DNA from: Methanofollis tationis
Lineage (GTDB): Archaea; Halobacteriota; Methanomicrobia; Methanomicrobiales; Methanofollaceae
DNA length: 64,000 bases
Reading direction: 5' to 3'
NCBI RefSeq assembly: GCF_013377755.1
Contig: NZ_JABXWR010000001.1
Location: 879,104 to 943,103 of the forward strand
The notes beneath the pieces are model-generated. The model did no database searches. It saw only the letters and a program-made list of their open reading frames with translations, and was not told the DNA's origin. Both the position numbers and the translations under genes were made by a program. Positions 43,379 through 52,326 of this stretch are shown here, one piece after another; positions within the stretch are counted from its first letter, which is position 1; every line of letters begins with the position of its first letter.

Positions 43379-44089
43379 TTACTGCTCCCCCTCGATCAGG
43401 GTCTCAGGGACCTTGTCCTCAAACTCTGCGAGTTCGGCATCGACGTCGTCGCCGATATCGGTGGACTCTTCAACCGTTTCCGCCACATAGGGCTTGGGCG
43501 GAAGAACTTCGAAGCGGTCAGGGAGTTTTGCGTCGCCCGGTATGATCTTCACCTGGACGCCGATGATGCCGAGTTTCTTGACGGCAATTGCATAGCCCTT
43601 CTCGACGATCGTTATGCTCGGTTCGCCGCAGTGCTTGACATATCCCTCCAGGAACTTCTGGACGCGGGACCTGGCCCCGGTCAGTTTGCCTGAGAGCACA
43701 ATCTCGCAGCCGAGTGCGCCCGATTCCATGACGCGCCGCATCGTGCTCTGCCCGGCCTTCCTGAAGTACCAGCCGCGCTCAAGGGCGGTGGCAAGGCGTT
43801 CAGCCATAATCTGGGCGTTCACGCTCGGGTTCGCGACCTGCTGGACCTCGACCTGGGGAGATTCGAGGTTGAAGTTGGTCGAGAGGTCCTGGGTGAGCTG
43901 CCTGACGAGTTTGCCGCCTTTCCCGATGACGATACCGGGTTTTTCGGCGAAAATCGTCACCTGCGTGCCCATCGGCGTGCGGACGATGTCCATGCCGCCG
44001 TAGCCGGCGCGCTTGAGTTCGCGGGAGAGGTATTCCTCGACCCTGACCCTGGTGACGCCTTCACTGACGAATTTACGCTCAATTGCCAT
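43379..44089 (-). CDS. rps3: 30S ribosomal protein S3
   Basis: 236 residues: KH domain with TQVTIFAEKPGIVIGKGGKLVRQL (GxxG motif IGKGGK) and the C-terminal GCEIVLSGKLTGARSRVQKFLEGYVKHCGEP. The tail (from about 205) is acidic, typical for archaea. At the mRNA entry channel. Confidence 0.97.
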   Translation of the reverse strand: MAIERKFVSEGVTRVRVEEYLSRELKRAGYGGMDIVRTPMGTQVTIFAEKPGIVIGKGGKLVRQLTQDLSTNFNLESPQVEVQQVANPSVNAQIMAERLATALERGWYFRKAGQSTMRRVMESGALGCEIVLSGKLTGARSRVQKFLEGYVKHCGEPSITIVEKGYAIAVKKLGIIGVQVKIIPGDAKLPDRFEVLPPKPYVAETVEESTDIGDDVDAELAEFEDKVPETLIEGEQ

Positions 44090-44090
44090 C

Positions 44091-44552
44091 TTACTCCACC
44101 TCCCGGAGGATCAGCTCGACGTTCACGGTCTCGCGCCTTTTCGGGGTGGCCCGTCCCATCGCACGCGGGAAGACGCCGCGCCCGGCACGGCCGCGGTTGG
44201 CGGCGGCGTGGACGATGACGAGTTTCTCGGTGTCAAGGCCGCTGTACTCGGCGTTCTTCTTCGCCTGGTTGATCAGGATGATGAACTCACCTGATGCCTT
44301 TACCGGGTATCTGCCGGCGTCCCAGCCAACGAGCCCTCTCTTGTGGGCTACGTCTCTGTTGAACCGCTTGAACGGGATCGCCTTCTTCTTCGCGACGACG
44401 TCCTCGAGATATGCGAGAGCGGCGTCGGCCTTCATGCCCCTGATAAAGTGGGCAATCTCAATGGAGTGCTTCGGGGAAACGGAGAGCTCGTTCGCCTTGG
44501 CGCGAGCGAGGTTCTCCCCCTCGATCTGCAGTGAATATCCAGTCCTTGCCAT
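44091..44552 (-). CDS. rpl22: 50S ribosomal protein L22
   Basis: 153 residues, archaeal L22 (L17e-like): [39 protein letters not shown] and the C-terminal AHAA-type loop [32 protein letters not shown] 44552 is preferred on spacing from AAGTGAT; 44558 and 44561 are alternatives overlapping the rps19 stop. Confidence 0.94.
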   Translation of the reverse strand: MARTGYSLQIEGENLARAKANELSVSPKHSIEIAHFIRGMKADAALAYLEDVVAKKKAIPFKRFNRDVAHKRGLVGWDAGRYPVKASGEFIILINQAKKNAEYSGLDTEKLVIVHAAANRGRAGRGVFPRAMGRATPKRRETVNVELILREVE

Positions 44553-44557
44553 TGCCA

Positions 44558-44971
44558 TCACTTCAGGGGTACGTACTTGGAGGATCTGGTCGCACCGATA
44601 CCGGCCGTTCCGTGGGAGACTCTCCTTCTGGTCAGGGCGAACTCGCCCAGGTAGTGGAAGACCGATTCGGGCTGAAGTTCTACAGCGACAAATTCCTTGC
44701 CGTTGTGGATCTCGACCGTCTTGCCGACCATCTCGGGCATGATGATCATGTCGCGCAGGTGGGTCCGGACAGCGTCGTCGCCGGTGCGCACCTTTGCAAG
44801 GAAGTTCTCATGATCTCTCGACAGCCCGCGGGTGACCTTGCGGCGCGCCCGGGCCGGCATCAGGGAGACGAGCTCGCTCGCTCCCATCTGCTGGAGGTCC
44901 TCGATCCTGTAGCCGCGGTAGGTGAACTCCTCACGTCGCCGCGGTAACCGCTTCTGCGTTTTCTTTGCCAT
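44558..44971 (-). CDS. rps19: 30S ribosomal protein S19
   Basis: 137 residues, archaeal S19 (S15e-like): [36 protein letters not shown] and [40 protein letters not shown]. The stop overlaps the start region of rpl22. Confidence 0.96.
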   Translation of the reverse strand: MAKKTQKRLPRRREEFTYRGYRIEDLQQMGASELVSLMPARARRKVTRGLSRDHENFLAKVRTGDDAVRTHLRDMIIMPEMVGKTVEIHNGKEFVAVELQPESVFHYLGEFALTRRRVSHGTAGIGATRSSKYVPLK

Positions 44972-44983
44972 TCAATCCCCTCC

Positions 44984-45700
44984 TCACTTCTTTGTTCTGC
45001 CAGTCCTGCGGGCAGCGATAGACCCGACCTTACGACCCGGCGACGTGCCGCGAGCGACCGTCTTGGGCCTTCCACAGTGCTGGTGGCCACCGCCACCGAA
45101 CGGGTGGTCGATGACGTTCATCTTCAGACCCGACGATCTGGGCCACTTCTGGGCCTGCGACTTCATCTTATGGTATTTGTTGCCGGCCTTGACAAACGGC
45201 TTCTCGCCGCGTCCGCCACCGGCGACAATGCCGATCGTGGCCAGGCACATCTCGTTGAACCACTTCTGCTTGCCGCTGGGCATCTGGATTGCGACTTTGC
45301 CGGCGTTTTTGCCGACTATCATCGCCTGAACGCCGCTGGCGCGGACGAACTTGCCGCCGTCGTTGGGCCGGGACTCGATGTTGCAGACGTATGCCCCGAT
45401 CGGGACGTCGCGCAGGAGCAGGGTGTTGCCGTTCCGGACAGAAGCTGCGGCACCCCAGGCGACCTCGTCGCCGATGCCCATGCCTTCGGTCACCAGGACG
45501 TACTCTTTCCTGCCGCCGTCGAACTCGACGCGCGCGATCGGCGCGTGGCGCGCCGGGTCGTGCTCGATATCGATGATACGGCCGATGAGGTCCTCATTAT
45601 TCTTGCAGACGTGCTTCAGCTCGGCTTTATATTTGTGGGATGGTGACCGATAGGTCGGGCCGCCCCGCCCACGATTCTGGCTGATAATTCTATGTCCCAT
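44984..45700 (-). CDS. rpl2: 50S ribosomal protein L2
   Basis: 238 residues: GRGGPTYRSPSHKYKAELKH, PIGAYVCNIESRPNDGGKFVRASGVQA and the conserved peptidyl-transferase-proximal VIDHPFGGGGHQH. Essential for subunit association. Confidence 0.97.
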   Translation of the reverse strand: MGHRIISQNRGRGGPTYRSPSHKYKAELKHVCKNNEDLIGRIIDIEHDPARHAPIARVEFDGGRKEYVLVTEGMGIGDEVAWGAAASVRNGNTLLLRDVPIGAYVCNIESRPNDGGKFVRASGVQAMIVGKNAGKVAIQMPSGKQKWFNEMCLATIGIVAGGGRGEKPFVKAGNKYHKMKSQAQKWPRSSGLKMNVIDHPFGGGGHQHCGRPKTVARGTSPGRKVGSIAARRTGRTKK

Positions 45701-45712
45701 CTCTTCACCACC

Positions 45713-45961
45713 TTACATGACACCGAGCCGGCTGAGGATCTCCTCGGCGGCCTTCTCATTTTCAAAGCTGACGACGGCCTTTTTCTGGCCCTTCATCGTC
45801 ATCATGGTCCGCACCGATGCCACCTTCTGGTCGAAGGTCTTCTCGATCTCGCGCCTGATCTCGTCCTTGGAGGCAGACTTCTGCACGAGAACCTGAACCT
45901 TGTTCTCGTTCTCGAGCATCATCATCGCTTTTTCCGTCACATACGGATGCCTGAGCACCAT
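45713..45961 (-). CDS. rpl23: 50S ribosomal protein L23
   Basis: 82 residues from ATG 45961 (MVLRHPYVTEKAMMMLE), placed after GGAGTGAT; the in-frame ATG at 45970 overlaps rpl4. VQKSASKDEIRREIEKTFDQKVASVRTMM matches L23. Exit-tunnel docking site for SRP and translocon. Confidence 0.95.
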   Translation of the reverse strand: MVLRHPYVTEKAMMMLENENKVQVLVQKSASKDEIRREIEKTFDQKVASVRTMMTMKGQKKAVVSFENEKAAEEILSRLGVM

Positions 45962-45966
45962 CGATA

Positions 45967-46707
45967 TCACTCCATCCTCTTGAGGGCGCTTTCTGTCCAG
46001 AGCGTCAGCCTGCCGGCGTGCGTGCCCGGCGCAAGCATCTCGGTGTCGAGGTCAAAGATGCTGACCGCGTCGATACCGGCGAGGTTGCGGGCTGCACGGA
46101 GCGGTTCGTCGCCGGTGACGATCAGAACGCTCTTGCGCTGCTTGTACCGGCGGCCACGCATCTTGCCACGGCCTGCCCTGACCTTCTTGCTCTCTTTTGC
46201 ACGCTCGACATCTGCATAGACGCCAAGGGCGGTGAGAGCGGCGATCACGTCGGTCGTCTTCCCGAGGGTTTCGAACGATTCGTCGACGACGAGGGGCACT
46301 TCGCCCTCGAAGCGGTGACCACGGGCGGCGACGAGTTCGGACACTGCGGTTGCGGCGATGGCCGAGCGCAGAGCCGCCCATTTTTCCTGCTTGTTGATCT
46401 TCTTGACGAGGATCTTTGCCGTGACTGGCGGGTGCGCTTCACGGCCGCCTTTGGCCTGCGGGACCTTTGCAGCTCTCGACCCGTTCTTCAGACGGGGGAC
46501 GTGCGATGCGCCGCGGCCTGACCCCCAGCCGACTGCCGAGCTTCTGATGCCTGCAAACGGGTGCGCGCCGTGGGGCTGGAGCCGGGTGCTCTGAATGGAG
46601 AGGACGGCCTTCTTGATCAGGTCAGGGCGATAGAGTTCGTCAAAGACTGAAGGGAGTTCCATCTCGCGTACGACCGATCCGTCGATTGATCTGACATTTG
46701 CTTTCAT
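45967..46707 (-). CDS. rpl4: 50S ribosomal protein L4
   Basis: 246 residues, archaeal L4 (L4e): PSVFDELYRPDLIKKAVLSIQSTRLQPHGAHPFAGIRSSAVGWGSGRG and VPQAKGGREAHPP. An extended loop lines the exit tunnel. Six bases from rpl3. Confidence 0.97.
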   Translation of the reverse strand: MKANVRSIDGSVVREMELPSVFDELYRPDLIKKAVLSIQSTRLQPHGAHPFAGIRSSAVGWGSGRGASHVPRLKNGSRAAKVPQAKGGREAHPPVTAKILVKKINKQEKWAALRSAIAATAVSELVAARGHRFEGEVPLVVDESFETLGKTTDVIAALTALGVYADVERAKESKKVRAGRGKMRGRRYKQRKSVLIVTGDEPLRAARNLAGIDAVSIFDLDTEMLAPGTHAGRLTLWTESALKRME

Positions 46708-46713
46708 TCCTGA

Positions 46714-47727
46714 TCACCCCTGCTTGCTTTCCAGGCTGACATAGTTCACGGCGGGCGACCTGATGGCGTGCTCGCCCTGTCTGATCGCCGGGCGGATACG
46801 GATGAGCCGCTTTGTCGGTCCGGGAATGGAACCCTTGATCATGATATAGGAGTTCCGCACGATGCCGTAGTGGAGGAAACCGCCTTCGGGCACGATGGAA
46901 GGGCCGTCGGTGCCGACCTTGAGGATCCGCTTGTTGAACTCGGTCCTCTGCTGGTAGCCCAGCTGACCCATCTGCGGGACCTGCCACCTGACGTGGTGCG
47001 GGTTCCAGGGGCCGAGGTTGCCGATGTGACGCTTTTTGCCGCCGCGGGAGTGCTTTCTCTTCCTGACCTGGATACCCCAGCGCTTGACGGCGCCCTGGGT
47101 GCCCTTGCCCTTGGTGATGGCCGTGACATCGACGTACTGGCCCTCGGATACGAGGGAGAGCGGGTCGATCTCTTTGCCGAGGAGCGAGGTGGCAAGGTCA
47201 AAACAGCCTTCGATTGAAGTGCCGTCGATCCTGGTTTCCATCAGCTCGGGTACCTTCTTGGGGACACCGGTCGTGGCGGCCGGCTGGGTGTAGACCAGCG
47301 CAACGATGTCGCTGACCTGGCCTGCGGCGAGGCGCGCCCTGATCTCTCCGAGGACGGCCTCGCGGTCGTGCTCTTTCGGGAGGGTGACCCTCTTTGCAAG
47401 GAGCGGGTCGAGTTCTTCGGCCCAGACCTCGGTCAGCGGGTGACGCCCGTACGAGTCGGTGACGTAGGCGCGCACAGCGGCGACCCGCATCTTCGGGACC
47501 TCGACGACGGTGACCGGCACCATGATCTCGCGCCCCTCGCTCGGGCTGCTCTTGTGGTCGTCCACCATGATGACGTGCGTCATCCCTACCTTATAGCCTG
47601 CAATACCCTGAAGCACGGGCTCGCCCTTATGCTCCGGCCAGGACTGGTACTTCGGTACCTGGCTCTTCGCCCGTTTTCTCGGGCTGTACGCGAGGGAACC
47701 CCTGCGTGGCCTGTGTATATTCGCCAT
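46714..47727 (-). CDS. rpl3: 50S ribosomal protein L3
   Basis: 337 residues, archaeal L3. [68 protein letters not shown] and [20 protein letters not shown] are conserved. The start at 47727 matches the family and follows AGAGGATTGATAGGAAC. It is the first gene of the ribosomal operon; no TATA box is evident in the 200 bases before it, so the promoter is probably far upstream. Confidence 0.96.
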   Translation of the reverse strand: MANIHRPRRGSLAYSPRKRAKSQVPKYQSWPEHKGEPVLQGIAGYKVGMTHVIMVDDHKSSPSEGREIMVPVTVVEVPKMRVAAVRAYVTDSYGRHPLTEVWAEELDPLLAKRVTLPKEHDREAVLGEIRARLAAGQVSDIVALVYTQPAATTGVPKKVPELMETRIDGTSIEGCFDLATSLLGKEIDPLSLVSEGQYVDVTAITKGKGTQGAVKRWGIQVRKRKHSRGGKKRHIGNLGPWNPHHVRWQVPQMGQLGYQQRTEFNKRILKVGTDGPSIVPEGGFLHYGIVRNSYIMIKGSIPGPTKRLIRIRPAIRQGEHAIRSPAVNYVSLESKQG

Positions 47728-48300
47728 GTTCCTATCAATCCTCTGCTTTGGTTCTCTCCGAGAATCCCAGGTTTCCTGCTCAGGATTGCGCAAACACTTG
47801 CGAACGGGGACCTGCCCACTCCTCGCCCCGTTGCCGGGGTCCGGACAGATTGAACGGGCACGCTTCTTCCGCGCAGCAGATCATCTGGAGTCCTGCTGCG
47901 GTGGTGTCGGGAGTGATGTGCCGTGGGTCGCGGTCTCCATGTCATGGAGATCATTCCGGTGTGCACCGGAATACCTCGTCTCGCGAAGAGATCCTGATCA
48001 TTGTGCATGCCGGCACGGGGCCGGCCGGGCTCGCCTGCACGGGCGGAGGCCCAGTACACGGATCAGATCCAGCGTCTGTCAGCTCCTTGGGACTGGATTA
48101 GAGTCCTTCTCGGTTGTGCCCCCATAAGGGGCAGCCGGGGCATCACAGCCTGCCCCCCGCCTGGGGAACAGACCGGTTTATCCGTCAAACGGTTACAGAA
48201 TGGCCGTCATACCACCATAAGGCCATTGTTCTGTGTCCGGTTGTACAGGATACCATCGTCTCCGGTTCTTTAATTATTCTTCAGAAACGAATATAAACCT
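47728..48300 (-). other. Hairpin-rich gene-free region upstream of rpl3 (leader or unassigned structured RNA)
   Basis: About 570 bases with no credible frame. A TATA-like GTTTATATT on the minus strand (48290-48298) could start a transcript near 48265 that runs toward rpl3. Perfect or near-perfect hairpins follow one another: CCCCG/CGGGG (47825-47838), CGCAGCAG/CTGCTGCG (47871-47900), TCTCCATG/CATGGAGA (47934-47950), ATTCCGGTG/CACCGGAAT (47953-47972), ACAGAATGGCC/GGCCATTGTTCTGT (48195-48234). Size would suit a long regulatory leader or a stable RNA such as RNase P RNA or SRP RNA, but the conserved cores of those RNAs could not be located, so it is left unassigned. Confidence 0.45.
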
Positions 48301-48339
48301 TCCCGTATGCACCGGAAAGGCCGGGAGAAAAGAGAACCA

Positions 48340-48765
48340 TCAGCCAAAAAAGAGGTCGCCCTCTTTATTGATATAGACCTCGACGTCCTCGCGGACATAG
48401 CGCGCCCTGAAACGGCCGGGGTTCGAGTCGTGGATGAGGTTGATCAGTTCGATGGTGTTGTACTTTACCTTGATCCCGCATTTTTCCGCTTCCTCGAAGA
48501 TCATTGACGAGGCGTCGAAGAGATCGGTCCCGGCCTTGATCGTGCAGAGGTGATCCGAGTCCAGAGTGTAAAGGAATTCGAGCGTCTCTTTCGCCCTCTC
48601 GATATTTTCATACGCCGCCTTCTCGATGGTGCAGACATTCGCCTTGGAGGTGCCAATAATATCTGCCACCTGCTGCTGCGTCAGCCCGGTCTTACGGTAC
48701 CTGAGCACCTCCTTCTGTCTGTCGGTGAGAAGCCCCTGCTTCATAGGAATATCAATGAACTTCAT
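48340..48765 (-). CDS. tfx: Tfx family DNA-binding transcriptional regulator
   Basis: 141 residues. N-terminal helix-turn-helix (TDRQKEVLRYRKTGLTQQQVADIIGTSKANVCTIEKAAYENI) and the C-terminal Tfx domain (CGIKVKYNTIELINLIHDSNPGRFRARYVREDVEVYINKEGDLFFG). In Methanothermobacter thermautotrophicus Tfx binds near the fmdECB promoter of molybdenum formylmethanofuran dehydrogenase. Here it is divergent from mtd, another C1-pathway gene, 116 bases away. A TATA-like TTAAATAA lies about 15-25 bases before its ATG. Confidence 0.9.
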   Translation of the reverse strand: MKFIDIPMKQGLLTDRQKEVLRYRKTGLTQQQVADIIGTSKANVCTIEKAAYENIERAKETLEFLYTLDSDHLCTIKAGTDLFDASSMIFEEAEKCGIKVKYNTIELINLIHDSNPGRFRARYVREDVEVYINKEGDLFFG

Positions 48766-48826
48766 GTCACTTAAACACTTTTATTTAACCCATGAGGAAA
48801 CCGGATCAGGCGGTGGATTCACAATC

Positions 48827-48833
48827 TTTATAT
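48827..48833 (+). promoter_or_regulatory. TATA box of mtd
   Basis: TTTATAT, 49-55 bases before the mtd ATG, predicts transcription start near 48857. Confidence 0.6.
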
Positions 48834-48858
48834 CAGATTTCGCTTATAGTATGTCTGT

Positions 48859-48872
48859 TCTCAAATTTGAGA
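48859..48872. promoter_or_regulatory. 14-bp perfect palindrome at the mtd transcription start
   Basis: TCTCAAATTTGAGA, right where transcription is expected to begin and overlapping the GAGAGG of the ribosome binding site region. Good candidate operator, possibly for the adjacent Tfx regulator; the binder is inference. Confidence 0.5.
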
Positions 48873-48881
48873 GGTGTATAG

Positions 48882-49724
48882 ATGGTAGTTAAAGTAGGAA
48901 TTGCCAAACTCGGCAACATTGCGAGCGGCGTCATGGCTGAGCTGCTCCTCGACGAGCGTGCGGACCGCGAAGACATGCAGACCTTTATGGCCACGTCCGG
49001 CACGAAACTGCAGCCCGAGGACATCGACCGCGTCGTCACCAACATGAAGGCGTGGGGCCCGGACTTCTGCATTGTCGTCTCTCCGAACGGCGTTCTGCCC
49101 GGACCGACCGGCGCGCGTGAGGAACTGGCCAAGGCCGGCATCCCGGTCGTCGTGATCACCGACGACATCACCACGAAGAAGGAGCAGTTCGACGCACTCA
49201 AGGCGAGCACCTTCGGCTACATCATCATGAAGGCCGACTCGATGATCGGCGCCCGCCGCGAGTTCCTCGACCCCATCGAGATGGCCGACTACAACGGCAA
49301 CCTGGTCAAGGTGCTCGCCCTGACCGGCGCATTCCGCAAACTCCAGTTCGAACTTGACAAGGTCATCGACCAGGTCAAGGCAGGCAAGAAGGGTGCGGAC
49401 CTCGTCCTCCCGAAGGTCGTCATGACCTCCGACAAGGCGGTCGAGGGCGAGTTCTCGAACCCGTACGCCCTTGCAAAGGCACGCGCCGCCTACGAGATCG
49501 CCTCGGCGGTCGCCGGCGTCAACGTGAAGGGCTGCTTCATGACGAAGGAGTGGGAGAAGTACATCCCGATCGTCTGCTCGGCCCACGAGATGATGCGCCA
49601 GGCCGCAGTGCTCTGCGACGAGGCCCGCGAGATCGAGAAGGCCGGCGACGCCGTCATCCGCAAGCCCCACAAGAAGGATGGGGTCATCGTCTCCAAGACG
49701 GCACTCATCTCCAAGCCCGAGTAA
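48882..49724 (+). CDS. mtd: F420-dependent methylenetetrahydromethanopterin dehydrogenase
   Basis: 280 residues, full length. Interconverts methenyl- and methylene-H4MPT with F420H2 in CO2 reduction; cytoplasmic. Begins [30 protein letters not shown]; also [26 protein letters not shown] and the C-terminal [17 protein letters not shown]. The ATG follows GAGAGGTGTATAG. Strong C-ending codon bias indicates high expression. A seven-T run follows the stop. Confidence 0.98.
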   Translation: MVVKVGIAKLGNIASGVMAELLLDERADREDMQTFMATSGTKLQPEDIDRVVTNMKAWGPDFCIVVSPNGVLPGPTGAREELAKAGIPVVVITDDITTKKEQFDALKASTFGYIIMKADSMIGARREFLDPIEMADYNGNLVKVLALTGAFRKLQFELDKVIDQVKAGKKGADLVLPKVVMTSDKAVEGEFSNPYALAKARAAYEIASAVAGVNVKGCFMTKEWEKYIPIVCSAHEMMRQAAVLCDEAREIEKAGDAVIRKPHKKDGVIVSKTALISKPE

Positions 49725-49737
49725 ACCCAAATTCACC

Positions 49738-49744
49738 TTTTTTT
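49738..49744 (+). terminator. T-run terminator after mtd
   Basis: Seven T beginning 14 bases after the mtd stop codon. Confidence 0.6.
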
Positions 49745-50040
49745 CGACTCTTCGCTCCTGCATGCGGATATGCATGACCCCTTCGTCTGACTCCGCTCAG
49801 AAAGAGGCGAGGCGATTGGCAATGATCTTACACGATAGGCTGCAAAGCGGCGAAGAGCGTTTCAGGGCTTTGTGTCTATAGCGTGAGCGGGCGGCAGGCA
49901 AAGAAAGCAGGCACTCTCGTAGAGATGCTCCGGGAACGTCTCACACTATAGACGCGAAGGGGGGAGCAGATCAGGGCCTCGTTTCTTCACGCCTATCGCG
50001 TGAGAGGATCGGTGCGCCAGGACGGCAGGCACCGGCCCGG
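49745..50040. other. Gene-free region with a long inverted repeat
   Basis: About 300 bases between mtd and the convergent GalT-like gene, with no credible frame. GTCTATAGCGTGAG (49875-49888) and CTCACACTATAGAC (49940-49953) are inverted copies with one mismatch; a related CCTATCGCGTGAGAG stands at about 49991-50005. Purpose unknown: RNA hairpin, protein site or remnant of a repeat family. Confidence 0.55.
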
Positions 50041-50973
50041 TCAGAACCGCCCGGCCTCTGCCTCGCCCCGGAAATACCGCCCGAACTCCTCGGGGAGGGT
50101 CATCACCACCGGTTCGCAGTGGAGGCGCTCCATGAAGGCTGAGTCGGTCATCGAGGCCGGGTTCGGGTTGATCCTGGCGATGATCGAGCAGAACGCAGAA
50201 AAAGATTCTTCATCGGATTTTTTCCCGAAATAGACGGCCATATTGAAGGCCCGGGTGCCCAGGGAACGATAGCACTCGATCACCCTGAGGATGCCGCGGG
50301 CAAGGGGCCTCGTGCAGGGGCCGACCTCCCCCACCGTCGTAACGGGCAGGACACCGCGGACCTCGCGCTCGCCGACCGGCACCGGGCTTGCGAACCACGG
50401 GATGACGTCTTCAAAGAGGAAACAGTCGGAGGCGGACTCCAGGTCCACCAGGTCGTCCCAGTAGCGCCGGCCGCGCTCCTGCCGGTAGGCCGCCGACGCC
50501 CGGATGTAGCGGCCCTGCAGGGCAGTCGGCGCCGGGTCGGCGATCCCCTGCATGTGGGGGTGGACGATGCTCGCCCCGGCCGAGGGGAGAAAGTTCCAGT
50601 TCATCGAGGCGTAGTCCGCCTGCCCCTCAAGGGACGAGGCAAGGCCTGCGAGAGCATCTGCGAGCTGGTCCACCGTGAAACGCTCGACGCTATGCGCGCG
50701 CGTGATCACGGTCACGGTGTGCCAGGCGGCAAAAGGAAAGAGGTTCGGGAATGTGACGCTCTCGCCGCGGCGGATCCTGGCCCCATCCGCGAAGGCGGGG
50801 GTCTCTGCCTCCAGGCGGCCCGGACAGAAAGGGCAGGACTCGTCGGGCGCCGGCATGTAGGGGGGGCTGATCCCACGCTGTATCCTTTCAGGACTGATCC
50901 GCGCGGCAATGCCGGTCAGCGCCTCCCGTCTGACTTCGATCCGGCCGTCAGCGTAATGGTCGACGGAAAACAT
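50041..50973 (-). CDS. GalT-like HIT-superfamily nucleotidyltransferase
   Basis: 310 residues related to galactose-1-phosphate uridylyltransferase. CPFCPGR near residue 47 is the zinc-binding pair; HPHMQG near residue 137 is the HxHxQ active-site motif, whose second His forms the nucleotidyl intermediate in GalT; a C-terminal half-domain follows. The sugar or nucleotide substrate cannot be read from sequence. The ATG at 50973 follows GAGAGGGT. It lies 105 bases downstream of mer on the same strand and may be read through. Confidence 0.83.
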   Translation of the reverse strand: MFSVDHYADGRIEVRREALTGIAARISPERIQRGISPPYMPAPDESCPFCPGRLEAETPAFADGARIRRGESVTFPNLFPFAAWHTVTVITRAHSVERFTVDQLADALAGLASSLEGQADYASMNWNFLPSAGASIVHPHMQGIADPAPTALQGRYIRASAAYRQERGRRYWDDLVDLESASDCFLFEDVIPWFASPVPVGEREVRGVLPVTTVGEVGPCTRPLARGILRVIECYRSLGTRAFNMAVYFGKKSDEESFSAFCSIIARINPNPASMTDSAFMERLHCEPVVMTLPEEFGRYFRGEAEAGRF

Positions 50974-51022
50974 ACCCTCTCAAAGAAGGTCTGGGACGCC
51001 GGGACAGATAAATGCACCCGGA

Positions 51023-51046
51023 AGGAGGATGGAAATGGATCCTCCT
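51023..51046. repeat. Hairpin between mer and the GalT-like gene
   Basis: AGGAGGAT, loop GGAAATGG, ATCCTCCT: an 8-bp perfect stem. On the minus strand it comes just after a six-T run (51053-51048), so it may belong to the mer terminator or could mask the ribosome-binding region of the next gene. Confidence 0.5.
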
Positions 51047-51078
51047 GAAAAAACGGGTTAAGGGAAGATTCAGTCCCT

Positions 51079-52068
51079 TCAGACGACGTATTTGCCGAGC
51101 AGGCGGATCGAGTTGGTCATGTCCGGGCCCAGCGGGGAGCCGAAGATGATCTGGGTGACACCGGCTGCCTTGAGGTCCTCGCACTTCTGCCTGACCATGT
51201 CCGGGGTTCCGGCGATGGTGAAGGCGTCGATCTCGGCGTCGCCGACGAGGCCGCCGACGGCCTTGAAGTCGAAGCGTCCGAGAGCGTCCTTGATCTTGGC
51301 GACGTTGCCCTCGTCAAGGCCGTGGCGCTGGAGCAGCGCGGGCGGGGAGCCGGCGGCGATGAAGGCGGCGACGATCTTTGCAGCGTTGCGGGCCTTCTTC
51401 TCGCTCTGGTCGATGGACATGGCGGTGTAGGCACCGACATCGTGTCCCTTCTTGCCTGCAGCTTCCTCAGCCTTCTTGATCATGGGAATGGCGATCTCGA
51501 AGTCCTTCGGGTTCGAGGCGTTGATCAGGGAGCCATCGCCGATCTCACCGGCGAGCTCGAGCATCTTGGGGCCCTGAGCACCAATGTAGACGGGGATGCC
51601 CTTCTTACCGGGCAGGGTGACGCCGGTGAGCTTCGCACCGTCGTAGTCAAAGAACTCCATCTCGCCGGTCTTCTTGACCTCTTCACCAGCGCAAAGGCGG
51701 CGGAACTGGATGACGCCTTCCTTCAGGCGGGCGACGGGCTTCGTGCCCTGGATCGCGAGCTTCGGCAGGGTAGAAAGGTCGCCGGGGCCGATGCCGAGCA
51801 CGGCGCGTCCGTCGGAGATCTCGTTCAGCGTGCACATGAAGGAAGCGATGGCCGCCGGGGTGTCGGTGAACGTGTTCATGATGCCCGGGCCCATCTTGAT
51901 CGAGTCGGTGTTCGCTGCGATCATGGCGAGGGTCGGGTAGCAGTGACGGTTGTTGTAGTGGTTGGTGATCCACGCGTAGTCGATGTCCTTGGACTCCGCG
52001 AGTTTGACGTATTTTACAACCTGCTTTACATTAATGTTGCCTGGCACAAATTCAATTCCATAACTCAA
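51079..52068 (-). CDS. mer: F420-dependent methylenetetrahydromethanopterin reductase
   Basis: 329 residues, bacterial-luciferase-like barrel. Reduces methylene-H4MPT to methyl-H4MPT with F420H2, feeding Mtr. Begins SYGIEFVPGNINVKQVVKYVKLAE; ITNHYNNRHCYPTLAMIAANT, GPGIMNTFTDTPAAIA and ISDGRAVLGIGPGDLSTL are conserved (including the non-prolyl cis-peptide region near residue 61-65). The start codon is TTG at 52068, about six bases after GAGGTGA; no in-frame ATG is nearby. Highly biased codons. Separate transcript from mtd and convergent to it. Confidence 0.97.
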   Translation of the reverse strand: MSYGIEFVPGNINVKQVVKYVKLAESKDIDYAWITNHYNNRHCYPTLAMIAANTDSIKMGPGIMNTFTDTPAAIASFMCTLNEISDGRAVLGIGPGDLSTLPKLAIQGTKPVARLKEGVIQFRRLCAGEEVKKTGEMEFFDYDGAKLTGVTLPGKKGIPVYIGAQGPKMLELAGEIGDGSLINASNPKDFEIAIPMIKKAEEAAGKKGHDVGAYTAMSIDQSEKKARNAAKIVAAFIAAGSPPALLQRHGLDEGNVAKIKDALGRFDFKAVGGLVGDAEIDAFTIAGTPDMVRQKCEDLKAAGVTQIIFGSPLGPDMTNSIRLLGKYVV

Positions 52069-52236
52069 GGCATTTCACCTCAGAGAGAGTAGTTATCGCA
52101 CGAAGATAAAAGTATTATCATTTGCCTTTTAAAACCTACAAATTAACCCGGATATCCGATAGCAGATAGCAGCGATACCCGAAGAATCAGAGAGACGCAA
52201 AAAAGACCGGACGCGTCAGGAACGCATCCGGCGAGA

Positions 52237-52246
52237 AGTATTTATG
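52237..52246 (+). promoter_or_regulatory. Probable TATA box of the FtsZ-like gene
   Basis: GTATTTATGA about 85 bases before the ATG at 52327, leaving a leader near 55-60 nt. The rest of the 258-bp region to mer is AT-rich around 52090-52150, where the divergent mer promoter (CTTTTATC on the minus strand) probably lies. Confidence 0.4.
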
Positions 52247-52326
52247 ATCACCGGCACAAATACCCAAGAAGAATGAACGCCCGTACGGCCGGGAACTGAG
52301 CGGCCGCAGGGCGGGGCGATGTATTC

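Noticed and set aside
47728-48300. RNase P RNA or SRP RNA upstream of rpl3
   Set aside because: A fragment resembling ACAGA..CCGG..TTAT was seen near 48165-48180, but the other conserved regions of RNase P RNA and the SRP54-binding motif of 7S RNA were not found; kept as an unassigned structured region.
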